Below the pieces are notes generated by a model. The model made no database searches. It saw nothing but the letters and a program-made list of their open reading frames with translations, and was not told the origin of the DNA. 64,000 nucleotides of DNA, taken from positions 434,001-498,000 of the forward strand of contig JAJFPB010000014.1 of NCBI GenBank assembly GCA_020881915.1, read 5' to 3'. Positions 33,164 to 44,163 of the stretch are shown one piece after another. Every line of letters starts with the position of its first letter. Position 1 is the first letter of the stretch. Position numbers and translations under genes: made by a program. This stretch comes from Paramyrothecium sp. XJ0827. Lineage: Eukaryota; Ascomycota; Sordariomycetes; Hypocreales; Stachybotryaceae.

Positions 33164-34411
33164 GCTAACTGCATAGCCATTCTGCGAACGGGTGACGCTT
33201 CGCTGACAGTTGCTGCATATATTGTCTTCTATTTTGAAGATGTTTGTTTAGCTCTCATGTGAAAAACTGTTTTGGTGTTGTAGTTGACGGATACCAGTCT
33301 GCTCTCCGGTATCAGCGACTAGAAACAGGTCTGACCCAGAGCACCTAGCGGAAAGAAAAATGCTACATGTGCAGATTTGACGTCAGTAAATTGCCATCGG
33401 CATCAATAATCAGGACTCTTCGCTCCAGCGCTTTTTCTGGCCTTGTCTCCATTCCATTATGCCATCTTCAATACTACGGCGCTTGGCGAGTATCAGATCA
33501 ACCCTCGATAGCGATAAGTAGACATAGATTACTTGGAGATGAACTCCCTTGGTCATCCCCATTTGCACAAGATGTCAAACTGGGCGCTATCGTAGCTAAA
33601 TTAAGCAGGCTACCAACGGGGTAGAAGTGGACTGGAAAGGGACGCAGATAAGGGAGAGAAAGAAAGTTGTAGAAGAGAGCCTCCGTGAAAAGAATCGCAG
33701 ACTTCGGAATAAGTCAGAAAGGAAAGCAATTTCGATTATCTTTATTAAATATACCTGGCCATTTGATATTGGTCCATTTGATCAATGAGTCTCAAACCAA
33801 GAGGGCAAGTCGTGACTGGCCGTAAGGCCCACCAGTCGTTCAGACATATCTATCTAGTTTTTGGAGCATGGCTGAAACAATTACACCGGATTTCACTTCC
33901 CCCCGTCGATCTCATGTGCTTATGTAAGAAGAGGGGCAAGGTTTCTCGGCTTCAAAGGCGAGGGATTTTTTTATAGATAACATTGACACTCACTTGCTTT
34001 GCCGAGTAACATGTAATCATGTCTTAGGACGAATGCTAATTTGGAGCGGATCTCGAGTTATGAAACTTCAACAAAATCTTGTACCAAGTCTCGTGAACTG
34101 TTGACACATTGTGAGTGTAGCGTTGTAGTACAACTTAGCATCGCCCTTGAAACTAAATTTGCATTATCTAATATCGGACCTATTTTTCTTGTATCACCTC
34201 GTTATTCGTAAGTCTCCTCAATCAGATCTCGTTAACTGTAATGGGCCAGAGAAGTACAAAAGGCCAGGGAATTCTTTGATCTTTGATGTTGTGTTGCGGT
34301 TCCAATCTCACCTTATCATAATCTTCCACCCATAAGTTACTGAATTACGCTCAGTATTCAATCGAGTCAATCAATCTCGTTTCTTACGTGCACACCCTGC
34401 ATCAATACGTC
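33164..34411. other. intergenic, no gene recognised
   Basis: About 1.25 kb between the tRNA and the SDR gene, AT-rich, with only short unrelated ORFs. No transposon ends or long repeats were noticed next to the tRNA. Confidence 0.4.
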
Positions 34412-35653
34412 ATGTCCTCCATACCCCTTGGCTCGACCGTGCTCGTCACTGGAATGGCCGGCTTCATTGGTTCACATGTGACTGACCAACTACTTGAAGC
34501 TGGGTTTTGTGTCCGTGGGACTGTTCGAAACATATCGAAAGCTAGGGGCTTGACCGAACTCTGGGAAAAAAAGCATGGAAAGGGAAGAATCGAAGTTGTT
34601 GTTGTTGAGGACATGACCAAGCCTGGAGCTTTTGATGAAGTAGTCCAAGGTACTTGCTTTACGCCCTATGTCGATCTCAGTCTTTGCTGATTGTGAAAAG
34701 GCGTGTCTGGCATTGCTCACGTTGCCACCAACGTCACATTTAGTCCGGATCCCCACCTCGTCGTTGATGGAACTGTTACCGCGATACATTCAATACTGGA
34801 TGCAGCCTCTCGGTCTCCAACCGTGAAACGCTTTGTATATACTGGGTCGTCCAGCGCACTGGCCCCTCTCAAAACCGGCTCGCCTCGCAAGCTTGATGCT
34901 TTCTCGTTCAATATGGATTCCGTTAAGAATGCTTGGGCCCCGCCTCCTTACTATTCTGACCGTGTCTTCGATGTGTATGCAGCAAGCAAGTTGCTAGCCG
35001 AGCAAGCAGTCTTCAAATACGCAAAAGAGAGGCAACCTCATTTCATTGTCAACTCAGTGGTCCTGTGTTTGAATTTCGGCAAAGTCCTAGATCCCACAAT
35101 TCCGGCTAGCTCCGCTGACTTCATCAAACTATTGTGGAACGGGCAAACGGATATACTCAAGGCTTCTCAAGATAATCGTAAGTTTCACGTGCCGACCAAG
35201 CCTCGGTATGACCCTGGAAGAAGGCTGAAGTGCGGTGGGGACAATCTCAAGTCCTAATGTAGGAAGGAGGGGGCGTTTTACTGATAACACAACAGAATGG
35301 TTCATTGACGTGCAAGACTCTGCACGCCTCCACGTTGCGGCTCTCGCGAACCCTGGATTCAAGAATGAGCGTGTCATCGGGTACGCAGAACATTTTACAT
35401 GGAAGTAAGAGTTCCCATGCAACTCGTCCGTTTGACAATGTGGTCAATGTGCTAATGATGAACTAGCGATGTGTTGAAGCATGCTCGCCAAATTCGACCA
35501 GACCATGATTGGATAGAGGATTTTGTGGACGAGGAGAGCAAAGATCTGTCAGAAATGGACAATTCTCGCGCTACAGTTTTCTTGAAGGCTATGGGGAGGT
35601 CAGGATGGACTTCACTGCATGATTCCCTGAGATTGAATTTGGAACCACTGTGA
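34412..35653 (+). CDS. NAD(P)-dependent epimerase/dehydratase-type reductase
   Basis: Extended short-chain dehydrogenase resembling dihydroflavonol-4-reductase and yeast Gre2-type aldehyde reductases, which reduce carbonyls with NADPH. Exons 34412-34649, 34701-35177, 35296-35404 and 35467-35653 give 336 aa. The N-terminal Rossmann motif is VTGMAGFIGSHV, followed by RGTVRN. The catalytic region shows TGSSSAL (Ser) and VYAASKLLAEQA (Tyr and Lys of YxxxK). The third junction gives SQDN-QWFIDVQDSARLH, a typical family segment. No signal peptide is present, so it is cytosolic. It lies between the tRNA and the Gfo/Idh/MocA oxidoreductase on the same strand. It could in principle reduce an amino ketone, but it is 16 kb from the PKS, and a role in sugar or aldehyde metabolism is equally likely. 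Confidence 0.85.
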
Positions 35654-36516
35654 AACCATTTTGCTCTGCCGCGGGCTTTGTATTGATATGGTGGCTGAGC
35701 ACGACATGGGGTTACGCTGACTATTGCTGTAAATGGAATGTTGTCCAGAGGCACTAATTCTAACCAAGAGTCGGGCGCATGCTTTAGAGTAGAGTACAGT
35801 TTGGCGGACAGTTGGAGAGATGGCACATAGTTCGCACAATCCTTTGCGCATTCAGTGCTAATGTCTAGATATGCTCGAAGCATTCGCTCACGCTGAGAGT
35901 GATGCTGCGCAAGGCAAATGAGTAATACTTGTTCAAGATTACGTACTGAAAAGCGTCTTCAGTGTCACGTCTTGTACTTGTTGAGATATTTGGTTTTCAA
36001 GTGTTCTGATATGCTTGTTGACAACCTGTGGAAACAGTTTTGGAAGTTTCCACCAGAACAGAATAGCAAAGTTCAACGAATGAAGTATACAGGGTACTTC
36101 ATTCATGAACCAGACTAGGACGTAAGGTCAGTCCAAAATAGCTACATTCATCCATAATTCATAGCAGCTCCGTTACAGCACATCTGAACAGTTTACCCGG
36201 AGGTACTCTAGGGTATGTATGTGAATGACGATGGGGAAGAATACCCACTTGAGCTCATCGGGCTGTCTCTGGAAAAACATCGCGGAGATGCGGAGCTGAG
36301 ATCTGTGCTGGCATCCACATTACTCAAGATCTGGCCAATTAAAGAGAATGACCCGCGATTCCGCGAACAGCCTAATGACTGCTCCCCGCAGTAAATACCC
36401 AGTAAGTGTGACATCGGCAGTATAAAGCGACGCCATCAACTATGACCTGCGGACAGAAGCTGATAAATCAAATACCAAAGTCTCAAAAAAAAAAAAAAAA
36501 AATTCACGTCTTCACC
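35654..36516. other. intergenic with A18 tract before the Gfo/Idh/MocA gene
   Basis: About 860 bp without a recognised gene. It ends in an 18-base adenine run (36485-36502) just before the next start codon. Confidence 0.45.
36485..36502 (+). repeat. A18 homopolymer in a 5' leader
   Basis: Eighteen consecutive adenines end 14 bases upstream of the ATG at 36517, so they probably lie in the mRNA leader or core promoter. Poly(dA) tracts exclude nucleosomes, and in a leader they could bind poly(A)-binding protein. The length may vary between strains or through sequencing error. Confidence 0.7.
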
Positions 36517-37877
36517 ATGGCACGAATTCGAGTTGGAGTTGTAGGCTACGGCAACTCAGCAAAACGCTTCCACATCCCCTTCATTTCAGCGGTCCCATCA
36601 TACGAAATCGTAGCGATTCTGCAGCGAGCAGAGGCGCCTGCGGATCCAAGTAGCGCGACCCCAGGCTCACACTGCACAGTTGATCACCCCAACGTGAGGC
36701 ATCATCGCACCGCCGAAGACTTTTTCTCGGATACGACCATCGACTTTGTAGTCGTTGCAACGCATCATGATACCCATGCGCTGTTCGCAGAGAAGGCACT
36801 CCTGGCGGGGAAGCACGGTACGAGATGTGTCACAATTGCCAGAACACGACTGACATTTAGGTAAAAGTGCTCGTGGACAAGCCTTTTGCTAGGTCGACTG
36901 AAGAAGCAGATAAAGTTATCAAGATTGCAGAGGAGAAGGGTTTGATCTTGACATGCTACCAGAACAGAAGATGGGTAAGCGCCGATCCATTTTGAGACTG
37001 TTGAATTGCGAACTTATTGCCTCTTTAGGATGGCGATTACCAGACATTGAAGCATTTAGTTGCGAATAATGCTTTGGGAGATATCATGGAGGCTGAAATC
37101 CACTATGATTTTGAGTCAGCACCATGGGTCAAATACATGACGGAGAAGAAATACACCCCGGGCGACGGAATGAACTTTGGCCTCGGTGAGTCTGCCATCA
37201 TTTCAAACAAAAGCGGCACGTATTAACTCCCAGACAAGGAACACACAGCCTCGACCAAGCTTACACTTTGTTTGGTCGGCCTGCTTCGGTTACTTCGTTT
37301 TTCCGATCACAGCGAGGGATTGACAGCGAAGTTGAAGACTCCTTCACACATATCTTGCAGTACGGACCACCGAAAAGTCAACTCCTCGTGACCGTTAAGA
37401 CCGCAATCACCAGCCCGTTGGCCCAGCAGCTGAAGCTATTGGTACGGGGCACGGAAGGCTCGTTCGTTAAGGTAAGATGACCCGTCTGTATTGATGCTTT
37501 CGCAACCAGAAGCACTAAATAATTCGTGTAAACAGTGGCAGCAGCGGAGTACTTGCCCTCAGGAGGAACAAATTGAGCAAGGAAAGACAGCGCTTGATGA
37601 AGGGTTCGGTAAAGAACCAGAGGCTTTCGATGGTGTATTGACGACTTACAAAGAGTTTGACGGCAAGGTGCAGACCTTTGACCCCGAGACCAAAAAGTTT
37701 ACGGGCAAGTATCCTACAATCACAGGCCGCTGGCTAGGCCTGTACGAGAACGTGGCTCAGGCTATCAACGGGGAAGCGGACCTCGTTGGGAAAGCACGCG
37801 AATGCAGAGATGTGCTTAGGATCATCGAGCTTGCGAGAGAATCTCACGAGACCAAGAAGACGGTTGCCTGGAGCTAG
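36517..37877 (+). CDS. Gfo/Idh/MocA-family oxidoreductase
   Basis: NAD(P)-dependent oxidoreductase of the Gfo/Idh/MocA family, which mostly acts on sugars, inositols or their derivatives. Exons 36517-36817, 36868-36974, 37029-37185, 37239-37471 and 37536-37877 give 379 aa. The N-terminal Rossmann fold starts RVGVVGYGNSAKRFHIPF. The conserved dinucleotide/substrate motif VLVDKPFA (equivalent of EKP) appears only when the first intron uses the acceptor at 36867, so that acceptor is preferred over one seven bases earlier. NFGLG-THSLDQAYTLFGRP forms the family's C-terminal sheet region with the usual His. No signal peptide is present. Together with the neighbouring GH43 and the GH88/MFS pair it fits a carbohydrate-catabolism theme, but the substrate is not predictable. 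Confidence 0.87.
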
Positions 37878-38291
37878 ATGCGGTGTACTATCATTCGAGA
37901 GAGAGAAGGCAATAGCTATCCTTGAGAAATTTATAGCTCAGCAAGGACGTACAGTTCTGACATCGTATCTCAGCCCATTGATTTATACCAGTGAATTATA
38001 CCTTTGATCCTGTCTTTGGCGAGACTCATAGCTTGGTGAAACTCGGTGGGGCTTGTCTATAGCTCTAAAGCGAATTGTTAACACAAAATCGACTTAGCAA
38101 GAGCGATGGCTCTAGCTCGAGTAAGATACGGCCCAATACTATGGTCAATCTTTCGTATCTCTCGATGCGATAGGTGGAAGAGCTGTTCTTGTTGGCAATC
38201 TCGAGAGGATGCTTTCGTCGTCGTGCAGCACACTCATTACTTATGGAAAAGGCATGGCAATTGTTTTGTATTCCCATTATTCCAAAGTCTT
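37878..38291. terminator. convergent 3' region between oxidoreductase and GH43 genes
   Basis: A 414-bp gap between converging genes, holding both 3' UTRs. No ORF or repeat of note. Confidence 0.4.
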
Positions 38292-39840
38292 CTAGGATGA
38301 CTGTGGAACCACTAGCTGATCTACGTCGGGACCCCACCCTTCGGATCGAGAAAATGCAACAGTATTGTTTCCCGCTGTGAGCTCAACATGTACAGTGCTG
38401 CGCCCGATGCTGCTACCAAGGTGACGCGTGGATTGAAACTCTACAGTTTGCTCCTCGCCATTCACGGTCACAGTGGCAGACCGAGGTGCAGTATCGCCGT
38501 TGTGATAGTTCACAATCAAGGTAACTGGGCCAGCATACTCGACTTCGAAGTTGAAAATGACAGTGCCATCGTCATCTCCGCCAAGGTATCCAGCAGCCTC
38601 GGAGTTGCTGCATTGGGAGCAAGTGATGACTCTAGCACCCTTGGACAATTCTGCGTCCTCGCCTTGGTGGCCTGTGTTAGGTGCAGCTTCAGACCACGTG
38701 CCGGCGGCCACATCGACCTTCCACGAGTCGTACCAGTCCAGCTTGACAGTCGTGCCATCAATCTTCAGTGGCAACCAAACGTACGTACTCGCCGCAAGGT
38801 TGGTTGACTGCCACCTGTCTCCTGTATATATGGCTTTGTCGTCGCCGAGGGGGATGATAAAGCTGACTTGGCTGCGGTGAGTCAAAGAGCCAGCTGGTGC
38901 GAATTCTGTCCAGTTTGACCATGGCCCGCTGAGCGACTTGGCGTGGACATATACCTAGAAGGTTCCATCAATTTCAAATGAACTCCGTAGATTTTATTCA
39001 TCTTACATTGTTATTAGGATTCCATCCTGTGAGGTGAGAACCGAACATGAAGTAGGTATCACCCCTTTTAATGAGAGCGGGAGATTCAGCAAAGTACTCC
39101 CAACCAAACGTGATCTCTTGAGGCTCAAGGTAATCATCGCTCATTTTGATGATACGGGTACCATATTGGCGCTTCATAAATTTGTTAGTCAGAGAACCTT
39201 CTAACAAGCGGCTTGTCTTACATCTTCAGTTAACAAATATGCGGAGCCGTCGTCGTCTTTGAAAGACCCAATGTCGCGGCTCTGGAAACCAAAAGGCCGA
39301 GAGCTCCCATGGTAGGTGTACTGCCCACACACACTGTCTCCAGTAGCGTAGCCTACCCGTGCGTCCCTGTAGTCGGAAGAATCGATATGGAGCCACAGCA
39401 CGTATTTGCCGGTTTTATCGTTCTTTATGACTTTGGGACGCTCAATGATGCGGTTCGGCCCTAGGTCTCCTGCTTCCTCGGTGCGAGTCAGAAGACTGCC
39501 TTGGAAATTCCACTGGATCAGATCAGTAGAAGAGTAGCAGTTGATGGCTTGGAAAAACGTTCCACCAGTCTTGTCTTCGCCGATCATGTAGTAGACCCCG
39601 TTTTCCTCGCTTTGTTTGGTAAGTGTCCGTAAAGATATGCTGTGCGATGAGGCAACTCACATTATTCCAGCGCCGTGAGCTTGCACATGTTTCCCCGTGT
39701 TGGTCTAGCATTTATCAGCTTTGGCCGCGTGGTTGGGGAATACGACTTACAGCACTCCAGACTGCGCCGGGCACAATATTCAAGGCTGCCTTTGCCACGC
39801 CGGTCAGGAGAGGAATAGTAATAAGAGCCTGGAGAAACAT
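38292..39840 (-). CDS. secreted GH43 exo-beta-1,3-galactanase-like enzyme with CBM35
   Basis: Secreted glycoside hydrolase of 449 aa, predicted to cut the beta-1,3-galactan backbone of type II arabinogalactan from the non-reducing end. Exons 39840-39751, 39704-39661, 39609-39222, 39171-39007 and 38954-38292. A signal peptide (residues 1-19, FLQALITIPLLTGVAKA) precedes the catalytic domain. GH43 hallmarks are VQAHGAGI-IEENGVYYMIGED, CYSSTDLIQW, IERPKVIKN (conserved Glu) and SRDIGSFKDDDGSAYLLTED-RQYGTRI. The last about 130 residues form a CBM35-like beta-sandwich (GYLGGDDDGTVIFNFEV, YAGPVTLIVNYHNGD, STVHVELTAGNNTVAF). The GH43-CBM35 order matches fungal subfamily-24 galactanases, which lack the usual catalytic base. 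A 44-nt exon lies early in the gene. Other GH43 specificities (arabinanase, xylosidase) are less likely given the AHGAG and ERPKV motifs. Confidence 0.87.
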
Positions 39841-42127
39841 GTCGAAGCTGCGTCCAAAATTGAACCTCCTCGCTGTATTACAGAATAATGTCGGTCAATC
39901 TCACAATATGTGGTGCAATCTTGAGCTATTTAAGCCTAAATGCCTTTGCCAACAATCTCGCAGATCAAAGCTAGCCTTACTGGTTCCTGACTGCCAGAAG
40001 TGCTGTAGGTGCCCAAATTGAGCAAACCACTGTACGCGACTCTGGGGTAATTGTGGACCAGTTGACGATTATTCGTGGAAGCTTTAGCCGGATGGCGTCA
40101 TTGTTTGACCGACCAAAAGTGATCGTCATGGGGGACACCTGCATGAGGAATGAGGGCCGGCTGTAACATGGTCGCGGACAAGGCAAAGGTTACATTTTCG
40201 CGATAGTAGGAGCCGAATTCATAAGCGCAAGCAACTGGTAGGCTGAACCAGGGACCACTCTCCAGCGGACCTAGGATACGCGATATTTCGGCGAATAGAA
40301 AAGGATAGCGTCGTACTAGCGCAGAACACGTTCGCCCGCCTTGTTCTAGAGCACCACTTGAAGGCATGACCCCGAAGTTCTGCTAGACTCTCCACTCCAG
40401 CTTGTTGCCTGGCTAGTGAAGTTCCGTGTCACAACGAATGTGGTTAACAAAGTAATAATTTAAGATCCTGAACCTCGCGTCTCTGTCCTGATGCTTACTT
40501 CCCAACCACGACCAACATTATATAACAAAAACCCAAAAGCGTAAGGCAGATGAGAAATGTCGTGTCTCCATACTACAAGCATCCATGGATCAACTGGCGA
40601 TTCGCCAGAGCAATCTCTCTCAGTACATTGTGTGGCTTTTATGCATTGGACGATCTGAAATTTGTGGATCTAGTCTGTATTTCTTTCGTGGTTTGGCGTA
40701 ACTAAATTCGTATCCGAGTCACGATAGGAGTACTATATCAAAACGATCACTCCGATCCTTTAATTCTCAATTCGTAGTCAACTTTAGACTCGAAGTGCAT
40801 ACTGCTAATAACACCTAGAGATCCGATGGGGGATATACTGATGTCGTGGGCCGTATTGTCAGCAATTTTCGTCTTCATACGAGGCATGCAGGAATCTGTG
40901 GAGGTCTTATATATGTTCCTACATCGCTGAGTTTATGAGGACGAAAGCTCGAATTGGGCGCGCAGGACTGGCCAGATGGCTCAATGACAGGTTCATTGTC
41001 TGTCTTTGTTTAAGTAGCAGTACTGTTCGATATCGAAATGCAAGATGCTGAGAATGGCACAGGTTTGCCTAAAACGCTTGATAGCTCTTCAAAAAGTACG
41101 CCAAACACTGAAGGTATAGAGCCAAGGAATACCGAACTATCGTTCTGGTTCGAGTGCCTGGGGCTGCCTAGAGTTGTATATGGGACAGCATGAGACCGAT
41201 GCATTTGAACGCGATACCCTTTTTTGGACAGCGCAAGAAGCTCGTCTTGATATTGCCCACCCAAGTCACTTAATTACTGATGTGAGTAGCCATCTACCAG
41301 TGGATTTAAAGTAGAATTCGAGATGGAATGAACCAGCCAATAGCAGTCAGCTTACAGCGCTCACGGCCCTCAATCTACGTGATGTTTGGAACGACTCTAA
41401 CCATGCTAGGAGCTTGACTGGTTTGACTAGGGAACTTCATACTGAGCTGTAACCTTTATTGGAGCAGAATGACAACGAATGTGGTACAGTTGCTCGTTCT
41501 GAACTCCGATTACATGGCTGTTGCCTCTCCAGAGGCCCGGAAGTTGCATCGAGGCGGGCATGCAAAGTTTATCAATCCTGAAGTGCAGCTGGAGAATGAA
41601 TACTCGGGCAATTTATCAAAGATGGAAAGTTTTCACGTATGTACCGGTGTGCTTGGGAGGGAAGAAACTGAGAGGGGGGATGCTGTTCTTATCGAGGATT
41701 CTCGTAGCGGAAACCACCCCTCCTCTTCTTCACCGCGCTGGCCAGGGGTAAGCATGATACGGAGTTAAGAATATTCCACGGGCCATAATTACCGTTTGCT
41801 TACCAAAGCGGACTTGCGGCGGAACATCTGAAAATTAATTTTACGTTTCCTAAGGTTGCTGCAGATTGGTAAGACGAGCTCCGTGGATTCACCCGAACGT
41901 ACCACCTGCCCAGAATTTCTAAGCAGGACGTTCGGGATGCGAAAGCGGTCCTCGGTGGTTGCGGCAAGGCATGATTTCACGCGGATGGGCATGATGTCTG
42001 CGATCATAAAAGCTGTCTACAGGACCTTGTATCTAGAAATATTGGACCAAAGAACAGCTGTGTCGGCGCTTCAACACTCAAATTCATCTTTTCTCCACCT
42101 AAACCTGCTGCCATTACATTGCAGAGC
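39841..42127. other. 2.3-kb intergenic region, no gene recognised
   Basis: The largest gap in the window. Short ORFs at 40098-40367 and 41010-41264 (minus strand) and 41469-41768 (plus strand) have no recognisable domain, and no splice pattern joins them. No transposon terminal repeats were seen. It includes the GH43 promoter on the left and the MBL-hydrolase promoter on the right. Confidence 0.45.
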
Positions 42128-43323
42128 ATGTCTGCAGTTGTCGATATTCCATGGTCTGCATCGACTGTGTCGGTGTCAATCATTGACGCCTTCGGTCTGG
42201 CCAATGCCCCAACCGGCCTCTTTTTGGGCCCAGCAATCCGCGGTTTCGAAACCTTTGAGACCGGCGGTTATTCATTTCTTATCAATCATTCAGATGAGAA
42301 TATTGTCTTTGATCTTGGCGTGCCCCCGCAATTGGAGACAGATTACCCGCCCAGAATAGTCGCGGAAATCGAAGTTATGCTCAATGGCACCACCCTGAAT
42401 AACCCCAGAGGAGTTTCTCAGACCCTGATTGATGGTGGCGTCCCCCTTGATTCTATTGATGCCATCATCTGGTCACACACCCACTGGGACCACATTGGCC
42501 GCCCGTCTCTCTTTCCGCCTACAGCTGATCTCGTCATGGGTAATGGGACCCTAGCTATGTTTGGTCGTGGCTATCCAGAGAACCCAAACTCACCGTACCT
42601 GTCCAGAGAGCTTCATGGGCGTACTGTCAGGGAGATTGAGTTTCCTCCTGACGGACTTCGTATCGGCGACCTAGCTGCTGTGGATTATTTTGGAGACGGT
42701 TCTTTCTACTTACTTGAAGCCCCAGGTCACGAAGTTGGGCATCTCAACGCTCTTGCAAGAGTAACCTCTAAACCACCTTCATTCATTCTGTTGGGTGCTG
42801 ACTCGGTAAGCACCAACCTAACTCGCTCCTTTGAAAAGGAAATTATTCATATCTAACATACATCAATTAGTTCCATCATGCTAGTCAATTAAGGCCGAGT
42901 CGACATGTGCATCTTCCCAAACGGATTGATCTGGAATATCCACTGGAATCGTTCCCGGATCCACTGCCGAGGCACCTTCTGCGCAACATCCATCCATCTC
43001 AAAATCTAGATTCTCTTCCTGTTTGGGCACAGAATCTTACGTCGTTTACTCAAAGTCCATTTTCTACGATTAGTGTGTGGGAAGATGGCAGATCCATATC
43101 CCGAGACCCTCCCATTGCACGCGACGTCATATCGAAACTACAACGATTTGACGCTGATGAGAGGATCCTCATTGTGGCTGCTCATGACTACAGTCTACGT
43201 GACATAATTAAAGTTTTCCCTAAGAAGGCTAATCATTGGAGAGCGGAAGGTTGGAAGAGAAAAGGAAGGTGGCAATTCCTTGATGATTTCGAGGAGGCGT
43301 TGAAACTGTCGAAAGGCAATTGA
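42128..43323 (+). CDS. metallo-beta-lactamase-fold hydrolase
   Basis: MBL-superfamily hydrolase of 376 aa from two exons (42128-42805 and 42871-43323). The zinc signature is SHTHWDHIG (HxHxDH). It is followed by APGHEVGH (next His), the bridging Asp in LLGADS and the last His in VAAHDYS, so the binuclear site looks complete. The overall pattern (GFETFETGGYSFLI, VFDLGVP) resembles fungal lactonase or esterase-like MBL proteins rather than the ACP-thioesterases of non-reducing PKS clusters. No signal peptide is present, so it is probably cytosolic. It is convergent with the copper-dead MCO gene 840 bp away. The substrate is unknown; lactone or ester hydrolysis is an inference from family membership. 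Confidence 0.85.
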
Positions 43324-44163
43324 TCGAACAAACAGGAAAGCCTATTATCAGTTTGCCGCTAATTCAGCACCTTCATTTTGTGGCTAAAGACATGGGGCTA
43401 GCCAAGGTCGATGAACCACCATGAGCAATGATTTTGTAGTGGAACTTATTGATCTAGTCAAGCCTTAACATAATTCCTGTTTACACTGCTTTGGGGAAAT
43501 CCTTTGAACTTGTAACAATGCACTACGTAGAAAAGAGCCAACGTTGATGGATTTATCGTAGATTACAACGGACGAAGAGGAAGACAATTATTTGCTGTGT
43601 TTTTGCCAGAACCCAATGTGTCTCTGCAGGAGATCAAGACACTCCTCTCAAGCAATATGCACAGATATCTTCTCGCACACGGAAGCAGTTTTGCTGCAAA
43701 TTTTGATCAATATGTTCGACCGGATTCGACATCTCCCCTTATCACCTGTGTGTAGAGGTCCCTCAACATAACTCCAAGTGGCCGGTTAACAATTCTTCCA
43801 GAGACCACTGACAACTCCCCCCGCTTCCTGATGGGTTCAATCTTTTGCCACGAGAACATCAATAAGTAGTGGTTGCATGATGGGATGCCGAATTCGCTAC
43901 ACAAGAAAACGAAGTGCTATTTGATATTGTACTCTCTTAGACCAGGTCCTATCACTTGCTCCTATCCTCAAGGCTCTGAAGATATTGGAATTATTAACTA
44001 TGTGTGACATCCCGCCCCCAATGGAGTCTTTTCTGCCTATTCACCTCTTCCGCGAATCCAAGCCCGTCCGAGATCATGTGATGAGATTGTATACAATCTC
44101 AGGGACGACTTCAGCGTGTATGCCTTATGTTAAGGTCATCTTTTCATCGGGCAATTTCGATCC
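43324..44163. other. convergent intergenic region
   Basis: About 840 bp between the converging MBL and MCO genes. An ORF at 43985-44206 overlaps the MCO stop on the other strand and has no family match. No other feature was seen. Confidence 0.4.

Noticed and set aside
40098..40367. 89-codon minus-strand ORF upstream of GH43
   Set aside because: No family resemblance, and overlapping alternative frames are equally open.
41469..41768. 99-codon ORF in the 2.3-kb gap before the MBL gene
   Set aside because: No recognisable domain, signal or splice partner; composition does not differ from other chance ORFs in the gap.
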